From Planctomycetales bacterium (GTDB taxonomy: Bacteria; Planctomycetota; Planctomycetia; Planctomycetales; Planctomycetaceae), in NCBI GenBank assembly GCA_026400835.1, contig JAPLOA010000087.1:306306-370305 (forward strand): a DNA stretch of 64,000 bases, given 5' to 3'. Positions 27,091 to 35,838 of this stretch are shown here, one piece after another; within the stretch, counting starts at the first letter, position 1, and the number at the start of each line of letters is the position of its first letter. The translations under genes and the position numbers were made by a program. The notes beneath the pieces are model-generated. The model did not search any database, was not told the origin of the DNA, and worked only from the letters and a program-made list of their open reading frames with translations.

Positions 27091-27167
27091 CACGGTATGA
27101 ATTGAGGCCGGGTTTTCGCGGGATACATTTATAAATCAGCCTCAATCGTTGCCGCGCACAGAATAAA
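27091..27167 (+). promoter_or_regulatory. conserved upstream element with TTGAGGC-N30-GCCTCAA dyad, copy 1
   Basis: The dyad spans 27102-27145. The first 29 bases of the block match 25 of 29 with the block at 62320, and the arms and the exact 30-base interval are identical in both. The 29 bases from 27139 match 25 of 29 with 49741-49769. TTGAGG followed 16 bases later by TACATT could also serve as a sigma-70-type promoter. The HtrA-like gene starts 41 bases after the dyad. Confidence 0.7.
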
Positions 27168-27185
27168 GCTCTGTCGGAGTTGACA

Positions 27186-29258
27186 ATGAAGCATCTGCTT
27201 TTGCATGCTCGGTGTCTCGTCCTTACGATTTGTCTTGCGAATTCAGCGAATTACGCTGCGGCTGATGTTCCAGAGCCGTTGCAGCAGCGACAACAGCAAC
27301 TCACGGCAGCCTTGTCGAAAGTTCGACTGGCGGTTGTTGGAGTTTCAGATGGAATGGGCGTTGGCAGCGGAATTGTCGTGAGTCGCGATGGAATCGTGCT
27401 GACGGCTTCGCATGTCGTGGATTCCGGCCGCAGGTCACGTCGCAGCACGGTAACGATTACTTACCCTGATGGTCGTGAGTATCGCGCGAACGTGCTGGGG
27501 AAGAATCGCGATGCTGATGCTGCAGTTTTGAAAATCAGCGACCCGGCTCCGAGCAGCGAAGGTTTTCCTTTTGCCGACATGGGGCGATTGTCAGAAACCA
27601 AAGTTGGCGACTGGTGTTTCGCACTGGGGCATCCAGGCGGTTATCGGCCCGATCGAGAAGCCCCGGTTCGAATTGGTCGAGTGCTCTCTGTTGGCAACCG
27701 AACAGTCGTTTCCGACTGCGCCATCCTGCTTGGTGACTCGGGTGGGCCACTCTTCAATATGAAGGGTCAGGTCATAGGCATTCACAGCATGATCACCAGC
27801 CTGATCACCGAGAATCGTCATGTGTCGATCGATAGCTTCCACGACGACTGGGATCGTTTGCTGGCCGGAGATCGCTGGGGACGATTGCGTTCGATGGATA
27901 ACGATATCGCGTCATCTGGCTTCTTTGGAGTGAACCTGAAGTGGAAAGACTTCACCCCGGAGGTGACTCGAGTTCTGCCGAACAGCCCTGCAGAAAAAGC
28001 GGGCCTTATGAATGGCGATGTGCTGCTGAGTATCGAAGGCGAACCGATTGCTGATCGGCTGGACCTCGGGACAACCCTGGACCTGCTGGAGGAAGAGCAA
28101 CCGATTGAAGTGATGATTCGTCGTCGTAACGGGACCGAGGATACCCTGAAGCTGATTACCGGAGACGATTCTGATCCGGAAGTTCAGGACGATGGTGGTG
28201 AAGGTCCGGACAGAATTCCGACTCTGGATGACGAAGAGCGTGAACGTGAGATTCTGGAGCAGCTTAGTGACGACCGCAGCATTGGGAAATTTGAGAAGCG
28301 AGCCACTGAAGAACTGAAGCTTTACGACAGTGTTGCCGGAATCAGCGCACAGAGCGTGGTGGCGGTTCGCGATAACGGACTGCTGCTGTGCCTTGGCACA
28401 GTCATGTCATCGGATGGCTATATCCTGACAAAGGCGTCGGAACTGGACGGAGCCATTGATCCGGAGATTATTCTTCCCGATGGTCGCCGCTTTCGAGGAA
28501 AGGAAATGGCGGCCGATTATTCTTACGACCTGATGCTTCTGAAGGTTGATGCAAAGAACTTAGTCCCTGCTGCACTTCGTACGGAAGCATTGGCGGCAGG
28601 CACAATGGCTCTCGTTCAGGACCCGAGGGGAAAAGCTCTGATCCCAACCGTGATCAGCGTTGTGGCTCATACTTCGGAAAGCGCGAAGCGAGCGTTCCTT
28701 GGGATTACGATGCCGAATCCTTACGAGAATCCGAATGAGCCAGTGGGTAATGGAGTGCGGATCGTGGAAGTTCTGGCAGGAGGAGCTGCTGTCAGAAATG
28801 GGCTGAAGCCTGATGACAGAATTCTCTCTGTGGACGGCCATGATGTGCATGATCCGGATTCACTGAAGCTCCGAATTGGTGGCTTCAAACCCGGCGACAA
28901 GGTGTCGATTCGTTTCATGAGAGAAGACATGATTCGAACGATCGAGATTGTGCTGACGTCAAAGTTTACTAACGAGAATGCGTTGCTGCCGCTTTACCGT
29001 GATCCAGAGTTAACGGGGCAGTTTGCCAGTACCCATGCTCAGGGATTTCCGCGAGCACTCCAGATTGATGCGGATGTCTATCCGACCAAAGTCGGAGGAC
29101 CTTTGCTGGACCTGAATGGAAAGGCTATCGGGATCGTGATTGCACGAGCCGACCGATTCCCGACGTACGCGATTCCGGCAGATGCAGTTCAGTCCGTTTT
29201 TGAACAGCTCAAGGCGGAGGCCGCTAACAAGAAGTCTGATCAACCAGTGGCTGAATGA
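27186..29258 (+). CDS. secreted HtrA/Deg-like serine protease with second, degenerate protease unit
   Basis: A 690-residue protein. ATG 27186 is preferred over TTG 27180; a signal peptide follows (RCLVLTICLANSANYAAA). The first trypsin-like domain (about 45-225) has a complete triad: His in LTASHVVD (about 76), Asp in RDADAAVLK (about 111) and Ser in GDSGGPLF (about 185). PDZ1 (about 235-320) contains VTRVLPNSPAEKAGLMNGDVL. After an acidic linker, a second protease-like unit lacks His (ILTKASEL) and Ser (KVGGPLLDLNGKAIGI), and a second PDZ (GVRIVEVLAGGAAVRNGLK onward, about 495-590) lies between its two halves. It is likely a periplasmic quality-control protease. The stop is 1 base from the next ATG. 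Confidence 0.9.
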   Translation: MKHLLLHARCLVLTICLANSANYAAADVPEPLQQRQQQLTAALSKVRLAVVGVSDGMGVGSGIVVSRDGIVLTASHVVDSGRRSRRSTVTITYPDGREYRANVLGKNRDADAAVLKISDPAPSSEGFPFADMGRLSETKVGDWCFALGHPGGYRPDREAPVRIGRVLSVGNRTVVSDCAILLGDSGGPLFNMKGQVIGIHSMITSLITENRHVSIDSFHDDWDRLLAGDRWGRLRSMDNDIASSGFFGVNLKWKDFTPEVTRVLPNSPAEKAGLMNGDVLLSIEGEPIADRLDLGTTLDLLEEEQPIEVMIRRRNGTEDTLKLITGDDSDPEVQDDGGEGPDRIPTLDDEEREREILEQLSDDRSIGKFEKRATEELKLYDSVAGISAQSVVAVRDNGLLLCLGTVMSSDGYILTKASELDGAIDPEIILPDGRRFRGKEMAADYSYDLMLLKVDAKNLVPAALRTEALAAGTMALVQDPRGKALIPTVISVVAHTSESAKRAFLGITMPNPYENPNEPVGNGVRIVEVLAGGAAVRNGLKPDDRILSVDGHDVHDPDSLKLRIGGFKPGDKVSIRFMREDMIRTIEIVLTSKFTNENALLPLYRDPELTGQFASTHAQGFPRALQIDADVYPTKVGGPLLDLNGKAIGIVIARADRFPTYAIPADAVQSVFEQLKAEAANKKSDQPVAE

Positions 29259-29259
29259 G

Positions 29260-30069
29260 ATGCGGGACACCTCAACTTTGCAACAGTCTCAAAGTTCTGC
29301 AGCATCCAGAGAGAAGAAGTCGGTCATTCTGCTGGGAGCCAGCAACTTGACTCTGGGCTGGAAACCGGCGATTCGTGCACTGCAGCACGTAGTGCCCGGC
29401 GAAATTGACCTTCGTGTTTGTCTCGGCATGGGTCGCTCTTACATCGACTGGAGCTCAATCCTGATACGTCGTCTGCCGGGAATCATCCAGTGCGGACTTT
29501 GGGAGAATTTGCCCACCACGGGATCTTCTGCGCCGCTGGTTCTGATCACCGATATCGGTAACGACATCGTCTATCTGCGTGATCCCGAGGAGATTTTTCA
29601 GACCGTCGAGGAATGCCTGCGACGAATTCAGGCGTGGCGGCCAGATGCGAAAATCGCAATGACGGGATTACCTCTCCCTTCTGTGGAAGCAATGGGAAAA
29701 ACGCAGTTTCTGTTCATGCGAACCATGCTGTTCCCTGGATGCACGATGACTTTTCGGCAGATCTGCGAACGCTCACGAGTGCTCAATGCGTTACTGGAAA
29801 ACCATGTCCGGAAACATCAGATTCCATTTATCAAACCGGAGGGAGCGTGGTATCACCTCGACCCGATTCACGTGATTCCCTCGCTCAGAGAAAAAGTCTT
29901 CCGTCAGTTCTTTTCACTCTGGAACACAGGAGACGCCGGAAACGCTGGTGTTCAAGCAGCAGCGACTCCAGCATTGCCGGCAACAGCCGTACGGACCGTG
30001 GCCGGGTTCGCTCGCCGAACCGCGCAGCCTGTTTATCAGTCGCCACAATTAGTCGTTTCAGCCTGGTAG
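29260..30069 (+). CDS. SGNH-hydrolase-like protein
   Basis: A 269-residue protein starting at the ATG one base after the HtrA-like gene's stop, so translation is probably coupled. Features of an SGNH fold are visible: block I VILLGASNLTLGW (Ser in GASN instead of GDSL), a Gly in CLGMGRSYIDW, block III VLITDIGNDIVYL (GxND present) and a C-terminal GAWYHLDPIHVIPSL with a plausible Asp-His pair. There is no signal peptide, so it may be cytoplasmic despite the secreted neighbour. The Ala/Pro-rich last 40 residues look like a flexible tail. A specific substrate cannot be named. Confidence 0.7.
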   Translation: MRDTSTLQQSQSSAASREKKSVILLGASNLTLGWKPAIRALQHVVPGEIDLRVCLGMGRSYIDWSSILIRRLPGIIQCGLWENLPTTGSSAPLVLITDIGNDIVYLRDPEEIFQTVEECLRRIQAWRPDAKIAMTGLPLPSVEAMGKTQFLFMRTMLFPGCTMTFRQICERSRVLNALLENHVRKHQIPFIKPEGAWYHLDPIHVIPSLREKVFRQFFSLWNTGDAGNAGVQAAATPALPATAVRTVAGFARRTAQPVYQSPQLVVSAW

Positions 30070-30618
30070 ATGTTGAAGGACAAACCGGACACTGCGTCTT
30101 TACTTTACTCGAGCAGCAGGGATCAGGAATTCGCGAAGATGGCGATTGATGTCAGAAACGTGAGCGGACGCCGAGATGTTACTATCGAAAGTTATGATGA
30201 CATCCTGCGTGATGCAGAACAGTTGATGCGGGGAGGAAAAATTCGATCGCTGGGGAACTGGACGGCCGGGCAGAATTTTGAACATCTCGCCAAAGCCATG
30301 GACGTCTCCATTGACGGCGTTGCCTACACGATGCCTCTGTGGATGAGAGCGATTGCGAGACTCTTCAAGAGTTGGTTTTTGAATCGCCCGTTCAAGCCGG
30401 GGTTTCAATTGCCTGCGCAATTGGAAAACGATTTCGGCCCGAGCCCGAGTATCTCTGACGAGGATGGATTTCGACTCCTGAAGGAATCCGTTGCCCGAAT
30501 CAAGTCCACAGATCAGAGAGCCCCCAGTCCGGCGTTCGGTGAGATGCCCGAATCCGACTGGATTAAACTCCATTGTCGACATGCAGCCTTGCATCTGAGC
30601 TTTCTGATGAACGAGTGA
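30070..30618 (+). CDS. DUF1569 domain-containing protein (DinB-like fold)
   Basis: A 182-residue protein starting directly at the preceding TAG (ATG 30070), or at ATG 30139 (MAIDVRNVSGRRDV), which is also plausible and fits the family length better. DUF1569 hallmarks are GNWTAGQNFEHLAKAMDVSIDG, MRAIARLFKSWFLNRPFKPG and the closing DWIKLHCRHAALHLSFL, with His residues at positions that would bind metal in DinB-like four-helix bundles. The function is unknown. Third gene of the close-packed HtrA-SGNH-DUF1569 group. Confidence 0.8.
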   Translation: MLKDKPDTASLLYSSSRDQEFAKMAIDVRNVSGRRDVTIESYDDILRDAEQLMRGGKIRSLGNWTAGQNFEHLAKAMDVSIDGVAYTMPLWMRAIARLFKSWFLNRPFKPGFQLPAQLENDFGPSPSISDEDGFRLLKESVARIKSTDQRAPSPAFGEMPESDWIKLHCRHAALHLSFLMNE

Positions 30619-31163
30619 TCGAACAGGTTGGGGCCGCCAGGTGCTCGCAATAGCGTGCCTATTGACCGCTCGATCCGGTGTCGTGTTGCCTGACTACTTT
30701 CTGAAAAGGCGTGTCTCGCGTTGAGCGGTGTGTCTCCATTTGAAAGAGGCGTTTGGAGCTCTCCGACGGCTCGTCATCACGGATTTCCTGTGACGTCTCC
30801 AAAGCTCCGGACACCTTTTCCAACGGACGCGAAGTTTTTCCCGTTCGGCTTGCAGCAGCAGCATCCGCGAACAGCGAAGATTCGGTAGCCCGCTCGGACA
30901 ACAACCTGCACGTTTAGGGCAAAAGGGTGAGATACACAGCTTATTGAATGGGATCTCGGTATCCTAATTCTGCGCAAAACACGGAAGGAGCGTAAACCAT
31001 CGATAAACAACCTTTAACTTGTCCCCTACGAGGGATTGAGGGATTCAGCAAGTTTCGTTAGATATCGCAGTTGTTTGCGTCCTGGAAATTTGAACAGTTT
31101 TCAGCACACGCGGCCGTCGTAGGCTGGCCCGGTGCTTTGGAGTCGTCCATGGTATGCCGTCAA
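30619..31163. other. 545-base spacer upstream of the HlyD/M50 operon
   Basis: Short minus-strand frames (30659-30904, 30777-31010) lack family resemblance and are not called. The right part near 31000-31150 must carry the promoter of the downstream operon, but no strong consensus stands out. Confidence 0.4.
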
Positions 31164-32174
31164 ATGGGTAGAAAAAAACTGGCACAATTCGTCCGTATTG
31201 CGCTGCTTTTGAGCCTGTCGAGCACGGTCAACGGTCAGGATGTCGTGCGAATTGATGCGACTGAAGCCCAGATGCAGATCAAACGGCAGGTACCAATTTC
31301 TTCCGAAGTCGCTGGCACACTTGTCACAGTCAATCCCACTGAAGAGGGGATCCTGGTCGCCAAAGGTGAGATGCTGATCAAGCTGAATGATTCGGTGATT
31401 GCGGCCGAAGTTGCTCGAGCACGAAAACAATCCACACTGACGACAGAGATCGAATTCGCAGAAGTAGCCCTGGCGACTGCTCTGGAAGGCCAGACTCAAA
31501 AACGGGACGCAAACGTCCGCAGACCAGGCGCGTTTACTCCGAGCGAAATGCGGCAGGTGGATCTGGAAGTTCGCAAAGGGGAAGCTCAACTTGCAAAGTC
31601 CAACGAAGACAAAGGCTTGGCAGAACTTGATCTGAAGATTAAGGAAGCTCAACTGAATCAATACACCGTGTTTGCTCCGTTTGATGGTTTCGTCACCAAG
31701 GTACAGAAATATGCAGGCAACAATGTTCGGCCTGGCGATCCTGTTTTGACACTGACAGACATGTCGGAACTGCGTGCCTCTGTGAAAGTCCATTTCAAAC
31801 ATCGCGATCAGTTATTTGTTGGCGACGAAGTGGAGATTCGCATTGTGACTCAGCGGGGAGCCGGAGCAGCGGAGGGGCAGCCAGCGGCAGTTCCCGCAGA
31901 GGATTCAGACCCTATTTTCGGTGACGCTCCGACCGGCAAGAAGGGCGGCCCATCCGCGGATCCCGGGTTTGCACTGCAACCTGATGAAGTTTCCGATGCA
32001 GAAGTCTTCGTCGGTCGCATTGACCTGATTGACCCTAAGGTTGAGCCGGACTCAACTCAGTCGCTGATGATTCGGTTGGGCGTTACAGTCCCCAATCGTC
32101 AGGACAAATATGGGCGATATATGCTGCAGGAAGGTATGCCGGTAAAGGCGGTGATTCTTGCAAAAAAACGATAA
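31164..32174 (+). CDS. HlyD/RND-adaptor-like periplasmic protein
   Basis: A 336-residue protein with a signal peptide (KKLAQFVRIALLLSLSSTVNG) from ATG 31164; ATG 31149 is an alternative. The biotinyl/lipoyl-like hybrid motif IKRQVPISSEVAGTLVTVNPTEEGILVAKGEMLIKL opens the mature part, followed by a helical hairpin (about 90-185, Ala/Glu/Lys-rich) and the second half of the lipoyl domain (YTVFAPFDGFVTKVQKYAGNNVRPGDPVLTLTD). A beta-barrel-like segment follows (LRASVKVHFKHRDQLFVGDEVEI). Such proteins bridge an inner-membrane transporter or protease to periplasmic partners. The next gene, starting 20 bases after this stop, encodes an M50 protease with the same kind of hybrid domain, so the two products probably form one complex. 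Confidence 0.85.
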   Translation: MGRKKLAQFVRIALLLSLSSTVNGQDVVRIDATEAQMQIKRQVPISSEVAGTLVTVNPTEEGILVAKGEMLIKLNDSVIAAEVARARKQSTLTTEIEFAEVALATALEGQTQKRDANVRRPGAFTPSEMRQVDLEVRKGEAQLAKSNEDKGLAELDLKIKEAQLNQYTVFAPFDGFVTKVQKYAGNNVRPGDPVLTLTDMSELRASVKVHFKHRDQLFVGDEVEIRIVTQRGAGAAEGQPAAVPAEDSDPIFGDAPTGKKGGPSADPGFALQPDEVSDAEVFVGRIDLIDPKVEPDSTQSLMIRLGVTVPNRQDKYGRYMLQEGMPVKAVILAKKR

Positions 32175-32193
32175 CTCTGCCAACGCAGGCAAC

Positions 32194-34590
32194 ATGGTCG
32201 CTTCTAATCAGCGACCAATACCGCTCAGGAAACGCGCGGACCTCGTCGTTGCGCAAATTGATTATCTGGGCGTTGGCTATCAGGTCATCAAGGACCCCAT
32301 TGCGCTCAAATATCATCGGCTGCAGATGGAGCAGTACCGGATCCTTGAGTTTCTGGACGGAAAACGCAGCCTCGAAAACGTGCGCGACGATCTTAAGTCT
32401 GAGTTCCCAACACTTCAGATTACGCTCAGCGATATTCAACAACTGATCACAGACCTCCACAAAAAAGGTCTTGTGGTCAGCGATCGTCCGGGGCAGGGGG
32501 CGTCGGTAGTTCGCGAGCGGCAGAAGACACGCAGGGAGAAGATCAAGCAGACGTTGATGAGCCTGCTTTCTCTGCGGTTGCCCGGCTGGGACCCCGAGAA
32601 AACTCTGCACCGGATGCACCCCTACATCGCGTGGATCTTTCATCCGGCTGCTGTCACGATCTGCATGATGTTCGTGGTGTCATCGTGGCTGGTTCTGGCG
32701 GCAAACCTCGAAGAATTTCACGGACGGCTGCCGGAGTTCCAAAGCTTCTTTGGCTGGCCAAACCTGATTTATCTCTGGGCAACATTGGGCATTGCCAAGA
32801 TCATTCACGAGTTCGGCCACGGGCTTAGTTGTACTCATTATGGCGGAGAATGCCATGAGATGGGTGTGATGATGCTGGTGTTCAGCCCATGCCTGTATTG
32901 CGACGTGACTGATTCGTGGATGCTGAAGAATAAATGGCATCGCATCATTATTGGTGCAGCTGGAATGTATATCGAAGTCATTTTGTCCGCTGTTGCGATC
33001 TACGTCTGGTGGTTAACAAAGCCCGGACTGCTGCATCACCTGGCTCTGAACACATTCTTTGTGACAACAATCACCACCGTCATCTTCAACGCGAATCCGC
33101 TGATGCGTTTCGACGGTTACTATATGATGAGCGACTTTCTGGAGATTCCAAATCTCCGTCAGAAGTCTGAAAAGCTGCTCAAGGAAGCCTTTTCGTGGTA
33201 CTGTCTGGGAATCGAATCCCGGCCGGACCCGTTTATGCCGGAAACTGGTCGCGCGTGGTTCGTGACTTATGCGATTGCGGCATGGTGTTATCGCTGGGTT
33301 GTCCTCGTTTCTATCAGCATGTTCCTTTACACCGTGCTGAAACCATATGACCTGCAGAGCCTTGGGGTCACAATGCTGATCTTCTCCATGGCTGGCATTT
33401 TCTTTGCAATGTTCCGTAGTATCTATCAAATCATCGCCACACCTCGGATGGAACCCATGAGCAAGACAAAAATGGCAATCTCCGGGACCATCTTTGCCGG
33501 TCTCATCTGGGTCGCATTCACGACTCCGATTCCATGGTACCACGAAGCTCCGTGTGTGCTTGAGCCACGTGGAGTTGTGACCGTATCCGCTCCCATCGCA
33601 GGCCAGGTGGTACTGCCCGAGGACTACCGGGAGTATTACGAATCACTTGCGGCGTTTGAGACCAATATTCGCGGCAAGCTGCGAAAGAAGGCTGATACAT
33701 CAGACCCCGATGTACTGCTCATTGACCCCGCAAAGCTGAAGTTGCTGGAAGGCATGCCGACCCCGGACGAATACGCTCGTATCCCGCGAAATGGAGAAAC
33801 CGTTAAGAAGGACGAGGTGATCGCCATTCTGGAGCAGGCCGACGACTACAAGCGCCGCGACGATCTTTATAGCCGGGTTGCGGAACTGTATCTGCGGTCG
33901 CTGGAGATTTCCCGCTACGACGAAATGTCTTACGTCAAAGGTGCGACCGATTCCCTGGCTCAGGCCATGATGCTGCAGGAAACTATTCGGGAACTTGTGA
34001 AGCTGAATTTGCAGCGAGTTGTCCGGGCGCCGTCTGAGGGTGTGCTGGTGGCCGCGAAACGCGTGCCAGAAGAGTCGGCCAGTGAGATTGATCCGATGAA
34101 GCTGGATCCCTGGCACGGAACGCCGCTCGATCCAAGGAACGCAGGCTGTCGAGTCGAAGCCGGGCAAGAACTGGCCAGTATCGCACCGTCCGACAAAGTG
34201 CAGGCCGTGTTGTACGTTGACCAGGGTGATCGAGATGACCTGGGCGACAAGATGGAAGTCGAAATTAAGCTGGATCACCTCGCCGACATTACATGGGTCA
34301 CAAAGGTGACTCAGGTTTCCCTCAAAGGTGAAGTGATGGCTCCTGAAGCGCTGACGACTCGCTTCAACGGACCGTTGGCGACCAAGCCAAGTACTCAGGG
34401 GCAGGAACAATTGGCCAGCACTGCATTCCGCGCGATTGCAGAAATGCACTTCGACGATCCCGTGAGCCAGCCGGACTCAGTCCTCATGAAGCCCGGCATG
34501 CGCGGGAATGCTCGATTCATCATTTCCAATCGAACGGCTGTTCACTGGCTTTGGCGATACATGTCTGAGACATTCCGGTTTCGCGTGTAG
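32194..34590 (+). CDS. polytopic fusion: PqqD-like domain, M50 metalloprotease and HlyD-like hybrid domain
   Basis: A 798-residue membrane protein. Residues about 20-97 form a PqqD-like winged helix (VIKDPIALKYHRLQMEQYRI, SLENVRDDLKSEFP, IQQLITDLHKKGLVVSD). A site-2-protease core follows, with transmembrane segments, the zinc motif HEFGH at 205-209 (AKIIHEFGHGLS) and the second ligand motif NPLMRFDGYY (Asp about 307). Further hydrophobic segments run to about 450. The C-terminal 330 residues are periplasmic-looking: a barrel-sandwich half EPRGVVTVSAPIAGQVVLP, a long helical hairpin, and the other half VVRAPSEGVLVAA, plus barrel strands. ATG 32194 is preferred over TTG 32158. It may process or export a peptide or act in envelope stress signalling; substrate unknown. 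Confidence 0.85.
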   Translation: MVASNQRPIPLRKRADLVVAQIDYLGVGYQVIKDPIALKYHRLQMEQYRILEFLDGKRSLENVRDDLKSEFPTLQITLSDIQQLITDLHKKGLVVSDRPGQGASVVRERQKTRREKIKQTLMSLLSLRLPGWDPEKTLHRMHPYIAWIFHPAAVTICMMFVVSSWLVLAANLEEFHGRLPEFQSFFGWPNLIYLWATLGIAKIIHEFGHGLSCTHYGGECHEMGVMMLVFSPCLYCDVTDSWMLKNKWHRIIIGAAGMYIEVILSAVAIYVWWLTKPGLLHHLALNTFFVTTITTVIFNANPLMRFDGYYMMSDFLEIPNLRQKSEKLLKEAFSWYCLGIESRPDPFMPETGRAWFVTYAIAAWCYRWVVLVSISMFLYTVLKPYDLQSLGVTMLIFSMAGIFFAMFRSIYQIIATPRMEPMSKTKMAISGTIFAGLIWVAFTTPIPWYHEAPCVLEPRGVVTVSAPIAGQVVLPEDYREYYESLAAFETNIRGKLRKKADTSDPDVLLIDPAKLKLLEGMPTPDEYARIPRNGETVKKDEVIAILEQADDYKRRDDLYSRVAELYLRSLEISRYDEMSYVKGATDSLAQAMMLQETIRELVKLNLQRVVRAPSEGVLVAAKRVPEESASEIDPMKLDPWHGTPLDPRNAGCRVEAGQELASIAPSDKVQAVLYVDQGDRDDLGDKMEVEIKLDHLADITWVTKVTQVSLKGEVMAPEALTTRFNGPLATKPSTQGQEQLASTAFRAIAEMHFDDPVSQPDSVLMKPGMRGNARFIISNRTAVHWLWRYMSETFRFRV

Positions 34591-34739
34591 AGAAAGTCTG
34601 CGACGTGACTCAATCAGAATGTGAGGTTGAATCGACATCGAATCATCCCGGCGAGTACCGCCTCCCACAGAACCCTGCAGCATTTTGGCTTCCTGAAAGT
34701 TTCCACGCAATGCTCATTCTTTCCTTTGGCAGCCTGGCA

Positions 34740-35753
34740 ATGCGACCCCAGTGTTCTTCTATCGTGAGACTGGCCAGCCTGTTCTCGGCGGTCGTGCTGA
34801 CAAGCACCCTCCTGGCTTCCGATCTGCCGGTCTCCGGCGCAAAGTTCACCGCCACTGATTCGATCAGTCTGGACATTGATCCCTTGCCGGATGCGAAAGA
34901 ATGCCTTGAAGGATTGCGATGGAAGCCCGATGCCTTTGAAGTGACGTGTGAAAGTGTCGAAGGCGAACATGGCGATCTGCTCGTGCGTTTTCCTTCAGCC
35001 ATGCCGTCTGGTGATGCCATCAATGATAAAGTCTGTCTCGAATGGTACGTTGCCAAAGATGCATCCGGTCAGCCAGTAACGGCAAGGGCTGTCGTCGTGG
35101 TCCATGAGTCCGGGCGCGGAATGACTGTCGGCAGGATCTTTGCTCGAGGTCTGGCTGCTCAGGGTTTGCATACGTTTATGGTTCAGATGCCCGGCTACGG
35201 AGTTCGTCGTACAGAAAGCACAGGGAAGCCGGAGCTCATGCTGACGTCCATGAAGCAGGCCGTTGCTGACGTGCGACGTGCTCGCGATGTGGTCGTCTGC
35301 ATGCCACTTGTTGACGACACAATTGTAGGAGTTCAGGGGACCAGCCTTGGAGGATTTGTCACATCAACTGTCGCAGGGATGGACGATGGTTTTGACCGCG
35401 TCTACATTTTGCTGGCAGGAGGCAACCTGCATGATGTCGTATTGAGTGGTGCTAAGGATGCCGCCAAAGTCCGGGAACGACTGGAATCGCTGGGAATCAA
35501 CGGCGATAAAGTTCGTGAGCTGGCTCGGCCCGTCGAACCCCTGCGACTGGCTCATCGCATCAATCCGCAGACAACATGGCTGTATAGCGGAAAGTATGAT
35601 GACGTCGTACCACCAAAATGCAGTTTTGCGTTGGCAGAGGCCGCCAAACTTGCGGAGGGTCACCACATCGAAATGCCGGCCGATCATTACTCAGGAATCG
35701 TGTTCCTTCCATCCGTGATGGTCGAGATCAAGAAGAGCATGCAGGACGAATAA
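34740..35753 (+). CDS. secreted alpha/beta-hydrolase-fold protein
   Basis: A 337-residue protein; from ATG 34740 a signal peptide is visible (SSIVRLASLFSAVVLTSTLLA). ATG 34710 is an alternative start. The hydrolase fold is supported by TARAVVVVHESGRGMTVGRIF (oxyanion strand), the nucleophile elbow VGVQGTSLGGFVTSTVAG (Ser in GTSLGG), TTWLYSGKYDDVVPPKCS (acid loop) and MPADHYSGIVFL (candidate His). The natural substrate is unknown; esterase or peptidase activity is possible. It lies 149 bases after the M50 gene on the same strand, so it may belong to that operon, although the gap is large enough for its own promoter. Confidence 0.75.
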   Translation: MRPQCSSIVRLASLFSAVVLTSTLLASDLPVSGAKFTATDSISLDIDPLPDAKECLEGLRWKPDAFEVTCESVEGEHGDLLVRFPSAMPSGDAINDKVCLEWYVAKDASGQPVTARAVVVVHESGRGMTVGRIFARGLAAQGLHTFMVQMPGYGVRRTESTGKPELMLTSMKQAVADVRRARDVVVCMPLVDDTIVGVQGTSLGGFVTSTVAGMDDGFDRVYILLAGGNLHDVVLSGAKDAAKVRERLESLGINGDKVRELARPVEPLRLAHRINPQTTWLYSGKYDDVVPPKCSFALAEAAKLAEGHHIEMPADHYSGIVFLPSVMVEIKKSMQDE

Positions 35754-35838
35754 AGCCTTAACCCGCGGGGAAATCACAGTGCCCCTTCAACGGGGACGGT
35801 CCATCAAAGGCATTCGCAAGTTGACCAAATCATGAACC

